From Gemmatimonadaceae bacterium (lineage in GTDB: Bacteria > Gemmatimonadota > Gemmatimonadetes > Gemmatimonadales > Gemmatimonadaceae): a DNA stretch of 64,000 nucleotides. The stretch covers positions 62,001 through 126,000 of the forward strand of contig JBBJNV010000008.1 in NCBI GenBank assembly GCA_037721215.1. The letters are read 5' to 3'. This document shows positions 26,243 to 35,102 of the stretch, piece after piece (the first letter of the stretch is position 1; each line of letters begins with the position of its first letter). Position numbers and translations under genes: made by a program. Below the pieces are notes generated by a model, which made no database searches, was not told where the DNA came from, and saw only the letters and a program-made list of their open reading frames with translations.

Positions 26243-27753
26243 GCCAGTGTGCGCTCTATTGCGCCCACCAGCCCATCGATCGTTGAGTGCTCCGCCTCGC
26301 ACCGCAGCTCGATTCCCGCCGCCCGGATCGCTTCACTGGTGACTGGCCCGATCGACGCCGCCGGCGCGCGCAACGCCAGATCTTCGCCAACCGCATCGAT
26401 GTAACCGCGCACGGCTGAAGCAGACGCAAAAGAGACGAGGTCTATCAGGCCGCTCTCAAGGCTTCGTTTCAGCTCGAGGGCACCCCGGCCATCCGGCGAA
26501 GAGCGATAAGCGTGCACAACTTTGAGACTGGCGCCCATCGCGGCAAGACCGTCCGGGAGTACCTCGCGCGATCCCTCGGAAGTGACATAGAGGAACCGTG
26601 CGTCCGTCAGGTCGAACCCGGACAGAATATCGAGCAGTCCTTCAGCGACAAAGCGCTCCGGTATGACATCCACCGCGATGCCTTTCTCGAGCAGTGACGC
26701 CGCTGTTGCAGGACCGACCGCACCCACTTTCAATCCCGCCAGCGCACGGCTGTCTTTACCCGAGCCGAGCAGCTGTTCCCAGAAAATTGCCACCGCGTTC
26801 TGGCTGGTGAAGATCAGCCACTGATATTCGTGCAGCCTCAGCAATTCGGAGCGAAGCGGTGCGAGGTCGAGACGCTCGATGCGCGTCGCCGGCATCTCGA
26901 TAACCGCCGCGCCGAGATCGCGCAGCCTCTGATTTATGATGGACGGCACGTCCGAGGCACGCGTGACGACGATTTGTTTGCCGAACAGAGGTCTGTGCTC
27001 GAACCACTTGATTTCATCACGCAATACCACGGACCATCCGATTACCGTAACGACGGGCGCGGCAATCCCCTCCGCTGCCGCACGCTCGGCGAGGGTAGCA
27101 AGAGTCGCGGTGACGGTACGCTGCCTGGGGTAGGTGCCCCACTGAATCGCCGCGGCCGGAATGCCGGGAGGCATTCCCCCGTTGATCAAGGCCGCGGCGA
27201 TGGAGGGCAATGTATTGACTCCCATATAAATGACGATGGTGCCGCCGACCTTGGCCAATGCATCCCAGTTTGTCTGCGTCGATGCCTTTGCCGGATCTTC
27301 GTGTCCCGTTACAAACGTCACCGAAGTCGCAAGACCCCTGTGCGTGACGGGAATTCCCGCGTACGCGGGCGCGGCCAGACCGGCAGTGACGCCGGGCACG
27401 ATCTCGAAGGGAACCGTGGCATCGTTCAATGCCTGTGCTTCCTCGCTCCCGCGACCGAATACGAGAGGGTCGCCTCCCTTGAGCCGAACCACCCGCTTCC
27501 CCTCACGCGCGAGGCGCACGATGAGATCGTTGATCTCGTCCTGCGGAACCGATTTGCTGTCGCCCCCCCGCTTCCCGACAAAATAAATCTCGGGAAAGCC
27601 CGTTTCCCTCGCATCAGGGGGCAGCAGGTCGCGGTTGGCAAGCGCATCGTAGACAATCGCGTCGGCGGTGTCCACGAGGTGCTTGCCACGCACTGTAATC
27701 AACCCTGTGTCACCCGGCCCGGCGCCAACGAGAAACACAGTTCCAGGCTTCAT
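26239..27753 (-). CDS. Fused uroporphyrinogen-III C-methyltransferase / uroporphyrinogen-III synthase
   Basis: 504 residues, two enzymes in one chain. Residues about 1-245 are SUMT (CobA): VFLVGAGPGDTGLITVRG, VVRLKGGDPLVFGRG and VTHRGLATSVTFVTGHE. They methylate uroporphyrinogen III at C2 and C7 to precorrin-2. Residues about 255-500 are HemD (uroporphyrinogen-III synthase): KQIVVTRASDVPSIINQRL, WLIFTSQNAVAIF and FLYVTSEGSREVLPDGL. They close the hydroxymethylbilane ring. The fusion channels tetrapyrrole toward siroheme or B12-type products. The start overlaps the stop of the Ahb-like gene (ATGA), and the stop overlaps hemC. Confidence 0.95.
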   Translation of the reverse strand: MKPGTVFLVGAGPGDTGLITVRGKHLVDTADAIVYDALANRDLLPPDARETGFPEIYFVGKRGGDSKSVPQDEINDLIVRLAREGKRVVRLKGGDPLVFGRGSEEAQALNDATVPFEIVPGVTAGLAAPAYAGIPVTHRGLATSVTFVTGHEDPAKASTQTNWDALAKVGGTIVIYMGVNTLPSIAAALINGGMPPGIPAAAIQWGTYPRQRTVTATLATLAERAAAEGIAAPVVTVIGWSVVLRDEIKWFEHRPLFGKQIVVTRASDVPSIINQRLRDLGAAVIEMPATRIERLDLAPLRSELLRLHEYQWLIFTSQNAVAIFWEQLLGSGKDSRALAGLKVGAVGPATAASLLEKGIAVDVIPERFVAEGLLDILSGFDLTDARFLYVTSEGSREVLPDGLAAMGASLKVVHAYRSSPDGRGALELKRSLESGLIDLVSFASASAVRGYIDAVGEDLALRAPAASIGPVTSEAIRAAGIELRCEAEHSTIDGLVGAIERTLA

Positions 27754-28913
27754 GCCGCTTCTCTCTCATCCACCCCGTGCATCGCAGCCGGCTCGAGTCC
27801 GACGCGCAAACACCACTTCGCATACTCCACTGGCGATATCTCCGACGGCTTGATCTCGCTTCGGCCGCCCCAGAAGACGTTTGTGTAAGCTACGGGAATG
27901 CCGACTTCGGCCAGGTGCCGGTCGATGGCGTCCTTGTGGGCAAGAACTGTCGATTTGTCAGTGCCATGGGCCACCGCCATGATATTCACGCTGGCAAACT
28001 CGGGCCCGCCTTCCCGCCAATAGGCATGAGTGAGGATGTGATGTCTTCCCACCTCGCGCCCTGCTTCAATCTCGCGTCCGGCGGGAACGCGCCAGTGAAA
28101 GAGCGCGTTATAGCGCGTTACGCGGACCCCCGTCGCCGAGGGCTTTACATGTTCGAGGAAAGTCGAGAACCGTCCGACCACCCCCCGTTCATTCAGGGAA
28201 CGTGAGACAGCGATGAACTCCTCAAATGACACGCCCGCCTCGCGGGCACGGGCGCGCCACGGATCAGATGTGATCTCCGACACCATGAATTCACGTTTGA
28301 GCGGGCCGAGTACCTGCCAGTCGCGCGCCGACAGATCGACGATCCGGGTGTCGAGCACCGCGCCCGGCTCGTCTGTCTTCGAACCCGGTGCCATCCCGCG
28401 GCGCCGCACATGGCCCACGCCGAGAGCGAAAAGCCGCTTCGCCGGCATCACACGAAACGATTCGGCACCGATCACACCGGTCAGATATTCGCAGTGTTTC
28501 GACATCGAAAATCCCTGAGGCACCTTCAACGTCGTCCACAGCCGGTATTCTGAACCGGGCGTTTCATTATCAGTTGACCTGATAACGACGTGACCCGAAA
28601 ACGGGTCGCTCTTCGACATGTATTCGAATGCGGCATCGATCTTCCCCGCCGGAATTTTCCAGGCGATTAACGCACCCGGTGCGAGGTTGGTTGCCATCAT
28701 CGTCTGCCGGATTCTCCGGATCGTTCCGGCGGCGAGCATCGCTTGCAATCGCTCGATTACTGTCTGCTCGTCGAGAGATGCCGCGCGCGCAATCTCGGCA
28801 AACGGTTCGAGCGTGAACCCCGGCACGCGGTCCTCGGCGATCGCAAGGATGCTGGCGTTTATTGGGTCGGATACCTCGGCGGGAATGTCGGCGTCCGTTC
28901 GTGAAGAACTCAA
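27750..28913 (-). CDS. Fused siroheme decarboxylase-like protein (AhbA-AhbB / NirDL type)
   Basis: 387 residues with two tandem Lrp/AsnC-like halves, each a winged helix plus a ferredoxin-like domain. Half one spans about 17-180 (AILAIAEDRVPGFTLEPFAE, RLQAMLAAGTIRRI, EYRLWTTLKVP). Half two spans about 200-365 (RDWQVLGPLKREFMV, RSLNERGVVGRFSTFLEH, ILTHAYWREGGPEFASVNI). The HAYWRE/FASVN and EYRLWTTL stretches match the substrate region of siroheme decarboxylases rather than gene regulators. AhbA/B convert siroheme to didecarboxysiroheme, on the way to heme (with AhbC, AhbD) or heme d1. The start is a TTG overlapping the ccmD stop (TTGA). Often mislabelled as an Lrp regulator; the porphyrin context favours the enzyme. 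Confidence 0.8.
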   Translation of the reverse strand: MSSSRTDADIPAEVSDPINASILAIAEDRVPGFTLEPFAEIARAASLDEQTVIERLQAMLAAGTIRRIRQTMMATNLAPGALIAWKIPAGKIDAAFEYMSKSDPFSGHVVIRSTDNETPGSEYRLWTTLKVPQGFSMSKHCEYLTGVIGAESFRVMPAKRLFALGVGHVRRRGMAPGSKTDEPGAVLDTRIVDLSARDWQVLGPLKREFMVSEITSDPWRARAREAGVSFEEFIAVSRSLNERGVVGRFSTFLEHVKPSATGVRVTRYNALFHWRVPAGREIEAGREVGRHHILTHAYWREGGPEFASVNIMAVAHGTDKSTVLAHKDAIDRHLAEVGIPVAYTNVFWGGRSEIKPSEISPVEYAKWCLRVGLEPAAMHGVDEREAA

Positions 28914-29038
28914 TTTCGCAAATCCGGCTCACGATGCCGGAGACTCTTTCGCCTCCAGCTAAGGGCAGCCGCGTACACCACGAAAATGATAGTCCCCGCC
29001 GCGTAAGCAGCGTAGTAGTACGCCGAGTTATCAGGCAT
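28910..29038 (-). CDS. ccmD: CcmD-like heme exporter small subunit
   Basis: About 42 residues (MPDNSAYYYAAYAAGTII, then a basic tail SWRRKSLRHRE) with a single TM helix. The size, single helix, basic cytosolic tail and position just after ccmC are those of CcmD, which helps release holo-CcmE from the CcmABC complex. The ATG at 29038 overlaps the ccmC stop by 8 nt. An upstream frame to 29095 exists but lies inside ccmC. The sequence is too short for certainty, so the call rests mainly on context. Confidence 0.7.
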   Translation of the reverse strand: MPDNSAYYYAAYAAGTIIFVVYAAALSWRRKSLRHREPDLRN

Positions 29039-29699
29039 CGTACGTTTCCGGAGGATGGGCATTGTCGCGTTCGACCGCGTAACGGTACCGGCCACGAAGC
29101 AAGGCTACGTAAAGCAGCGTAAATGAGCCAAACGACAGCAGCAGCGTCGCAAGCATTTCACCTGGCAGCGACGGAGCGCCGGGCTTCATCAGGATGGGCT
29201 GTGGGTGCAGCGTCCTGAAGAGATAGACACTCAAATGTATGAAGGGTATGAGCAGGGTTCCAAGAATTCCCAGCACGGCGCTGTACCTCGCCCGCATTGC
29301 GCGGTCGTCAACAGCGCCCCGCAGCACGATGTACCCCAGATATATGAACCAGAGAAACAATGTCAGTGTCAGCCGCGCGTCCCAGGTCCACCATGTGCCC
29401 CATATTGGCTTTCCCCACAGTGGCCCTGTCACCAGGACAATCGTGGTGAACATCACGCCGACTTCGGCCGATGACTCCGCGATGCGGTCCAGTCGCTCGT
29501 CCTTCAGCCACAGATAGAGAACGCTGGCAAGCCCCACGAGACCGAACGCCAGAAACGCAACCCATGCCGAAGGCGCATGGAGATAGAGAATTTTCTGGGC
29601 GGGACCCTGGATTGCCTCGAGTGGCGTGAAAAAGAACGCGCGTATGTAGGTGATCGCGATTGCCGCGACAGCCGCCACGGATAATGGGGTTGCTTTCAT
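29031..29699 (-). CDS. ccmC: Heme exporter protein CcmC
   Basis: 222 residues with six TM helices. The tryptophan-rich heme-handling motif is intact (WGKPIWGTWWTWDARLT). The flanking external His residues are in YLHAPSAWV and IHLSVYLFRTLHP. CcmC loads heme onto the chaperone CcmE at the periplasmic face in System I cytochrome c maturation. The start at ATG 29699 overlaps the ccmB stop by 4 nt. An upstream frame to 29732 adds only residues encoded within ccmB. Confidence 0.94.
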   Translation of the reverse strand: MKATPLSVAAVAAIAITYIRAFFFTPLEAIQGPAQKILYLHAPSAWVAFLAFGLVGLASVLYLWLKDERLDRIAESSAEVGVMFTTIVLVTGPLWGKPIWGTWWTWDARLTLTLFLWFIYLGYIVLRGAVDDRAMRARYSAVLGILGTLLIPFIHLSVYLFRTLHPQPILMKPGAPSLPGEMLATLLLSFGSFTLLYVALLRGRYRYAVERDNAHPPETYDA

Positions 29700-30376
29700 T
29701 CCTCGAGCGTGAAAGGATAGGCAAGCATGCAACCGACAGTAAATACAATATCGAATGCCAGCAGCAATTTAAGCCACGGCAACGTCTCGCCAACCGGGCG
29801 GCCGCTCAGCAGCTTGGCAGTCGCCTGAGCAGCTGGTATCACGATCGGAACGAAGAATGGAAGCGACAGCATCGGCAGCAGTAATTCGGCCAGCCGTGTG
29901 TTGACTGCCATTGCGCTGAAGAGCGTCCCGACAGCGACGAGCCCGATGGCGGCCAGCAGCGTTATCGCGCACAGCGGGGCGAGTACGGATCCAATTGGTA
30001 ACCCGTAAAAGAGCGCAATGGCAGGAATCGAAGCGGCCTGAACGCCGATTACGAAAATAAGGTTTGCCATGGCCTTGCCAAGGTAGATCGATTCGCGGGC
30101 CACCGGAGACGCGAGTAGCCCATCGATGGCGCGATCTGCCTGTTCGGCGCCGAACGACCTGTGAAGTCCAAGCAATCCGGAGAATGTGAACACAACCCAG
30201 AGCACTCCCGGCGCGAGATCGGCCGCGGTGACTGCGGTAGGATCCCAGGCGAAGAAAAAAATGACGACACCGAGCAAAGCGAAGACGACCGCTGACAAAA
30301 AAGCGCTGCGTGTTCTGAACTCGATTGCCAGATCTTTCATGGCGATGACCCAGGAATCGCGAAGAGCATCACCCAT
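29696..30376 (-). CDS. ccmB: Heme exporter protein CcmB
   Basis: 226 residues with six TM helices, the membrane partner of the CcmA ATPase in the CcmABCD complex. The N-terminal amphipathic start (ALRDSWVIAMKDLAIEFRTR) and GLHRSFGAEQADRAIDGLL are characteristic of the family. ATG 30376 overlaps the ccmA stop by 8 nt (ATGGGTGA). A longer frame to 30640 runs into ccmA and was rejected. Confidence 0.93.
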   Translation of the reverse strand: MGDALRDSWVIAMKDLAIEFRTRSAFLSAVVFALLGVVIFFFAWDPTAVTAADLAPGVLWVVFTFSGLLGLHRSFGAEQADRAIDGLLASPVARESIYLGKAMANLIFVIGVQAASIPAIALFYGLPIGSVLAPLCAITLLAAIGLVAVGTLFSAMAVNTRLAELLLPMLSLPFFVPIVIPAAQATAKLLSGRPVGETLPWLKLLLAFDIVFTVGCMLAYPFTLEE

Positions 30377-31091
30377 TTGAAGCGACCATGGCGGCGTATT
30401 GTTCCCCATATGCCCCGGGCTCGACGTCAGCGCGCGGGTCGCTGCGGACAATGCGACCACGCTGCATGATTGCCGCCCGGGTTGCGAGAGAAAGTCCGTC
30501 ATCGATACTGTGAGTGACCAGGACGAGGGCGGCGCCGGCGCCTCGGAGACCGAGCAGCATGTCCGAAAGCGCACGCGCTCCGGCAACATCGAGTCCGGTA
30601 AAAGGTTCGTCGGCCAGCACGACGACCGGCCCATGTACAATCGCGCGCGCGATCGAGACCCGCTGCTTCATTCCGCGACTGAGCGCACGGACGGGAGTGT
30701 TCGCTCTTTCTGACATTCCCATCACGCCAAGCGCTCGCGCCGCGGCCGCGCGTGCGTCAGCGACACCGTATAGTCGGGCGGCGAATTCAACATTCTCGCG
30801 AGCAGTGAGTGCGTCGTAGAGGAGCGAATGATGCGAGATAATGCCAACGCTGCGGCGCACATCGGCGCCGCCGGGAAGAGCTGAGTCCCCAATGCGGGCA
30901 CTGCCACTGCTTGGCTTGAGCAGGCCCGCAAGCATCCTCAACAAGGTCGTCTTGCCCGCTCCATTGGGGCCAAACAGCGCAAGCACCTCACCGGGGGCGA
31001 CAGAAATGGACACACTGTCAACGGCCCGCCGCGAGCCGAACGACTTGCTCAGGTTTTCCGTTACGACTGCCGCGGTCGATGAACTTTGCAT
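30369..31091 (-). CDS. ccmA: Heme exporter ATP-binding protein CcmA
   Basis: 240 residues. ABC ATPase with Walker [11 protein letters not shown], signature [10 protein letters not shown], Walker [13 protein letters not shown] and H-loop VTHSIDDG. It drives release of heme-loaded CcmE. It is the first gene of the leftward operon ccmA-B-C-D, ahb-like, cobA/hemD, hemC, hemB. The start at ATG 31091 faces the divergent acs gene (start 31170), so the shared promoter region is only 78 nt. CcmE, CcmF and CcmH are not in the window. Confidence 0.9.
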   Translation of the reverse strand: MQSSSTAAVVTENLSKSFGSRRAVDSVSISVAPGEVLALFGPNGAGKTTLLRMLAGLLKPSSGSARIGDSALPGGADVRRSVGIISHHSLLYDALTARENVEFAARLYGVADARAAAARALGVMGMSERANTPVRALSRGMKQRVSIARAIVHGPVVVLADEPFTGLDVAGARALSDMLLGLRGAGAALVLVTHSIDDGLSLATRAAIMQRGRIVRSDPRADVEPGAYGEQYAAMVASNG

Positions 31092-31169
31092 GAACCCCAA
31101 AGCTGGCACTCTGGCGCACGCCATGCAAAACGGACAACGTTGCGAGACCGCAACCAACCCAGGTCCAAG

Positions 31170-33167
31170 ATGAACGACATCGACGTTCTGCTGCAGGAAA
31201 ATCGCAAATTCCCCCCGAGCGACGAGTTTCGCGCGGCAGCGAGCGTAGTCTCGGAGAGTGTCTATTCGGAAGCGGCAGCCGACCCTCAGGCATTCTGGGC
31301 GGCCAGGGCCGCGGAGCTCGCCTGGATGCGGCCATGGGACAAAGTGCTCAACTGGAATCCCCCACACGCGAGCTGGTTCACGGGAGGTCAGCTCAATGCC
31401 TCGGTAAATTGCGTGGACCGTCACCTGGAAGGACCTCGACGGGACGCTCCGGCCCTCATCTGGGAGGGGGAGCCTGGTGACAGCCGAACGCTGACGTTTT
31501 CGGACCTGCACGCCGACGTCTCACGTTTTGGCAACGTGCTCAGGTCACTTGGCATTCGCCGTGGTGACCGGGTAGCCATTTATCTGCCGATGATTCCCGA
31601 GGCCGCAATCGCGATGCTCGCGTGCGCGCGAATCGGTGCAATTCACTCGGTTGTGTTTGGCGGATTCTCTCCGGAATCATTGCGCGACCGGATCAACGAT
31701 TCCGATTGCAGAGTGCTCGTGACCTCCGACGGCGGATACCGGCGGGGTCAGGTGGTACCTCTCAAGCGCAACGCGGACGAAGCGCTCGAGCAAACTCCGT
31801 CAATTGAGAACGTCATCGTGGTGAAGCGCGCATTTGTCGGGACAGGTGCCGGCGGTGCGGCAAGCGTGAAGGCACACATGCAGGCAATCGACATCCAGAT
31901 GCGCGACGGGCGTGACCTGTGGTATCACGATTTGATGGAGACAGCCTCAGCGGAATGCGAGCCGGAAGCGATGGAGGCGGAGGATGTTCTGTTCATTCTC
32001 TACACGTCCGGAACCACCGGCAAGCCGAAGGGAATTGTCCACACAACGGGCGGATATCTGACTGCCGTGACGGCGACCGCGAAGCTCGTGTTCGACCTGA
32101 GGGATGACGACGTTTTCTGGTGCACGGCAGATGTTGGCTGGGTAACCGGCCACTCCTACCTGGTTTACGGGCCCCTCGCCAACGGAACGTCGTGCGTGAT
32201 GTACGAGGGCGCGCCGGACAGCCCCGCGAAAGATCGGTTCTGGGATATCTGCGAGCGACTCGGCGTCACCATACTTTACACAGCGCCGACTGCGATTCGC
32301 GCTTTCATGAAGTGGGGCGCAGAGTATCCGGCGAAACACGACTTGTCGAAGCTGCGACTCCTCGGATCGGTCGGGGAACCGATCAATCCTGAAGCATGGA
32401 TGTGGTACCGCGAGCACATCGGCGGAAACCGGTGCCCGATTGTCGACACCTGGTGGCAGACCGAAACCGGGGCCATCGTGATCTCTCCGATTCCCGGCAT
32501 TACCGGCACGAAACCCGGCAGCGCAACAATGGCACTACCCGGGTACTCGGCCGAGCTTCTCGATGCGAACGCCGATGTCATTCCTGTTGGCGGGGGCCTG
32601 CTGGCGCTGACGGGGCCATGGCCCTCCATGCTTCGCACGATATGGGGCGACGACCAGCGCTATGTGGATACCTATTTCACCAAGTGGCCCGGGCGGCCTG
32701 ACCTGTACTTTCCGGGCGACGGCGCAAAACGCGACGACGATGGCTTTTTCTGGATCCTGGGGCGCGTGGATGATGTCCTGAACGTAGCCGGCCACCGCAT
32801 CGGCACGATGGAAGTGGAGTCGGCGCTCGTTGAGCACCCTGCGGTAGCCGAAGCCGCAGTTGTCGGGAAGACCCATGACGTAAAGGGACAGGCGATTGCA
32901 GCGTTCGTCACGCTGCGTGACGATCACGTCCAGACACCGGAACTACGCGAGGAGCTAAGGAGGTTCGTTGCCGCCAAGATCGGCGCGCTCGCACGACCCG
33001 ATGACATTCTTTTTTCGGCCGACTTGCCCAAGACCCGCTCCGGCAAGATCATGAGACGCCTGCTGCGGGACATCGCTGAAGGCCGGATTCTTGGCGACAC
33101 TACCACGCTCGCCGACCCGGGTGTGGTGGCAAGTCTCAAGGAGCAATACGAGGGGCAGGAGGGATGA
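31170..33167 (+). CDS. acs: Acetyl-CoA synthetase (AMP-forming)
   Basis: 665 residues, the usual Acs length. It makes acetyl-CoA from acetate, ATP and CoA through acetyl-AMP. Motifs are the P-loop [46 protein letters not shown]-like [11 protein letters not shown], and the C-terminal [16 protein letters not shown]. The catalytic lysine is in [12 protein letters not shown], the site acetylated by Pat-type regulators in other bacteria. The start at ATG 31170 is chosen over an ATG at 31086 that enters the ccmA gene. The gene stands alone, divergent from the ccm operon. Confidence 0.95.
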   Translation: MNDIDVLLQENRKFPPSDEFRAAASVVSESVYSEAAADPQAFWAARAAELAWMRPWDKVLNWNPPHASWFTGGQLNASVNCVDRHLEGPRRDAPALIWEGEPGDSRTLTFSDLHADVSRFGNVLRSLGIRRGDRVAIYLPMIPEAAIAMLACARIGAIHSVVFGGFSPESLRDRINDSDCRVLVTSDGGYRRGQVVPLKRNADEALEQTPSIENVIVVKRAFVGTGAGGAASVKAHMQAIDIQMRDGRDLWYHDLMETASAECEPEAMEAEDVLFILYTSGTTGKPKGIVHTTGGYLTAVTATAKLVFDLRDDDVFWCTADVGWVTGHSYLVYGPLANGTSCVMYEGAPDSPAKDRFWDICERLGVTILYTAPTAIRAFMKWGAEYPAKHDLSKLRLLGSVGEPINPEAWMWYREHIGGNRCPIVDTWWQTETGAIVISPIPGITGTKPGSATMALPGYSAELLDANADVIPVGGGLLALTGPWPSMLRTIWGDDQRYVDTYFTKWPGRPDLYFPGDGAKRDDDGFFWILGRVDDVLNVAGHRIGTMEVESALVEHPAVAEAAVVGKTHDVKGQAIAAFVTLRDDHVQTPELREELRRFVAAKIGALARPDDILFSADLPKTRSGKIMRRLLRDIAEGRILGDTTTLADPGVVASLKEQYEGQEG

Positions 33168-33303
33168 GCCCCGGAAGGGACGCGGACGACGAGGTTCAGG
33201 TTCAGACGTGAAGCGTCACTTGTTTACGAGATGAACTTTCTGACCGCGGTACGAACTTCGCTTTAGATTTCACTTTCAAACGCCAATAACCCCGGACGGT
33301 TTC

Positions 33304-33678
33304 ATGCTAAGTGGTTTGTTTCCTGAATCGATATTCGGCCGCAAGCTCAACGCGAACGCTGAGCGGCGCCTCAGACTTTCCCAAGCCCGTGCTGAAGAGA
33401 CGGTAATCCGCGCTCACGTGGACAATTCGCTGATGTTCGTGGACACGCTCGCCGAGGATCTCTCTTTCGACCGTGCGATCGATACGTACATCCGTGTGAT
33501 GGGTATCCCAGAGCCGCTTGCGAGCACTGTCGCTACGCGTGCGTTGGTGAGTCTTGGGCGCGATCTCGTTCCGTTCCGCCGTCGTGCGAGAGAGGAAGGG
33601 CAGGAAGATGAGGAGATCAAGCCGCGCCTCCGGCTCGATGATGCGGCCGCACGGCAGCGGAGCGTCAAACGGAGCTGA
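33304..33678 (+). CDS. Hypothetical protein, charged and helical
   Basis: 124 residues, no signal peptide or TM segment. It is helical by composition: NAERRLRLSQARAEETVIR, then a compact middle (DNSLMFVDTLAEDLSFDRAIDTYIRVMG) and a basic/acidic C-terminal tail (RRRAREEGQEDEEIKPRLRLDD). I recognise no family. A TTTAGATTT stretch about 35 nt before the ATG could be a -10-like element. The 136 nt before it and the 170 nt after it (33679-33848) show nothing else. It is probably a real gene, because the frame is isolated and has good codon use. Confidence 0.65.
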   Translation: MLSGLFPESIFGRKLNANAERRLRLSQARAEETVIRAHVDNSLMFVDTLAEDLSFDRAIDTYIRVMGIPEPLASTVATRALVSLGRDLVPFRRRAREEGQEDEEIKPRLRLDDAAARQRSVKRS

Positions 33679-33848
33679 CGGCCTTGCGCATTATTGCGCG
33701 AGGATAGCGCCCGGGTTACCTGGGCGTAGTCACTCGCTGAGGTAGTCCGCGGTAGGCCGCCTGGAGCGTGTTCCCCAGCGCTCCGAAGATGAGGGCAACG
33801 ATTGATTCAGTCAGGAGGGCGCCAACTTCTGGCTGCACCACATGAGCG

Positions 33849-34268
33849 TCAATCGAATTCTCTGTAATCCAGCACTGTCGTTGCGAAGATGGCGAGCACG
33901 ATCACTGCCGATACTACGCACCACTGACAGACGGCATGAATCACGAATAGTTCGAGATACGTGAGCCAGGTGGAGAAAATCAGCCCGGATCCCGAATAGA
34001 GAACCAGCGCCTGCGACATGCCCTTCGAACCTGCGTATCGCTCCTGCACGCTTACCAGGCCAAGAGCCAGAAGACCCGCATAGAATGCGACGCCCCAGGC
34101 GGCAACTGGTAACCCGAGGAAGGTCGCCCACTTGCTGGTGTTCACTGTTTCGCAGGAGCCGACGCTGCAGTTCAGGGCCCCTATCATTCCCAGCTTGTAA
34201 AGCAGCAGGTACAGCGCCACGAAGAGCCCTGCCAAGGCCAGCGCCCCGACAATCATGCGCTTTCTCAC
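33849..34268 (-). CDS. Vitamin K epoxide reductase (VKOR) family protein
   Basis: 139 residues with four TM helices. The active pair is in VIHAVCQWCVVSAV (CxxC) and the loop cysteines are in LNCSVGSCETVNTSKWATF (C-x5-C with the family Ser/Asn). Bacterial VKORs reoxidise DsbA-like proteins and pass electrons to quinone, replacing DsbB. It starts 5 nt after the stop of the DsbA-like gene, so the two form a complete disulfide-forming pair. Full-length minimal form without a fused thioredoxin domain. Confidence 0.92.
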   Translation of the reverse strand: MRKRMIVGALALAGLFVALYLLLYKLGMIGALNCSVGSCETVNTSKWATFLGLPVAAWGVAFYAGLLALGLVSVQERYAGSKGMSQALVLYSGSGLIFSTWLTYLELFVIHAVCQWCVVSAVIVLAIFATTVLDYREFD

Positions 34269-34273
34269 GAGGG

Positions 34274-35011
34274 CTACTGGCTCGCGGGAGCCACCCCACC
34301 GGCCCGGGTGGCGGAATCGACAATTGCCTTCAACACGTCGTAAGGGAGGGCGCCCGGATACATCTTGTCCCCTACGATGAACGTGGGCGTCGACGAAACC
34401 TTCCGTTTTTCGCCATCGGCGAGGTTGGCGAGGATCCGGGCGTCATGCTTGTTCGAATCGTAACAGGCTTCCCATACTGACTCATTCAGACCGATGTCCT
34501 TGGCGTACTGCTGGAAAAAAGGCTTCGGGTTATCGGCCGCCTGGGTGTTCCACTGATCCTGGCGCGCGAAAATCCTGTCGTGCATTTCCCAGAATTTGCC
34601 CTGGTCGTTTGCGCAGGCCGCGGAAAGAGATGCCCGCTTGCTGTTCTTGTGCTGCGGCAACGGGAAATCGTAAAACGTGAAGCTCGCGAGGCCGGCGTCA
34701 ACGATCCGCTTGCGCACATCGGGCTCGGTGACAGTTGCGAACTGGGCGCACCCCGGGCATTCGAAATCGGCAAATTCGATGATCTTCACCGGTGCGTTGG
34801 CGTTCCCGATGGTGTACCCCTGCGATGGTCCGAGGGTAGCCGGGTCGACGGCTACGGGGGTGCCCACCGCTCCGTCGTTTTTGTGCATGAGCGAATATCC
34901 CAGTAGACTTCCGCCAATCAGGGCGATCGCGCCAAGAACCAGGTAGAATCCTTTTGGCCGGGTTGATGCGTTGCGTACGACATTCTTCCGGTTATTTGGT
35001 TTGCCAGCCAT
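34274..35011 (-). CDS. Membrane-anchored DsbA-like thiol oxidoreductase
   Basis: 245 residues with an N-terminal membrane anchor (GFYLVLGAIALIGGSLLGY, about 20-40) and a periplasmic thioredoxin fold of the DsbA/DSBA_4 type. The active site is FADFECPGCAQF (CPGC). The cis-proline loop is SSTPTFIVGDKMYPG. Two further cysteines (AACANDQ, WEACYDS) may form a structural disulfide. It introduces disulfides in exported proteins and is presumably recycled by the VKOR encoded downstream. The start MAGKPNNRKN at 35011 is preferred; the frame to 35068 adds non-family residues. Confidence 0.9.
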   Translation of the reverse strand: MAGKPNNRKNVVRNASTRPKGFYLVLGAIALIGGSLLGYSLMHKNDGAVGTPVAVDPATLGPSQGYTIGNANAPVKIIEFADFECPGCAQFATVTEPDVRKRIVDAGLASFTFYDFPLPQHKNSKRASLSAACANDQGKFWEMHDRIFARQDQWNTQAADNPKPFFQQYAKDIGLNESVWEACYDSNKHDARILANLADGEKRKVSSTPTFIVGDKMYPGALPYDVLKAIVDSATRAGGVAPASQ

Positions 35012-35102
35012 TGCCGTGCCGTGTTGAATGTAGGGTGATACTGCGCGGCGTTTCAGACTGCGGCGCACGAGCGATCGTAAAAGCTAGAGGAGAGGTATAG
35101 TT

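Noticed and set aside
26830-27888. Long open frame (352 residues) on the + strand opposite cobA/hemD
   Set aside because: Antisense to a highly conserved enzyme; composition is Arg-rich with no motif.
27750-28913. Lrp/AsnC transcription regulator
   Set aside because: Lrp-like halves are present, but there are two in tandem and the gene lies in a porphyrin operon; the siroheme-decarboxylase pattern fits better.
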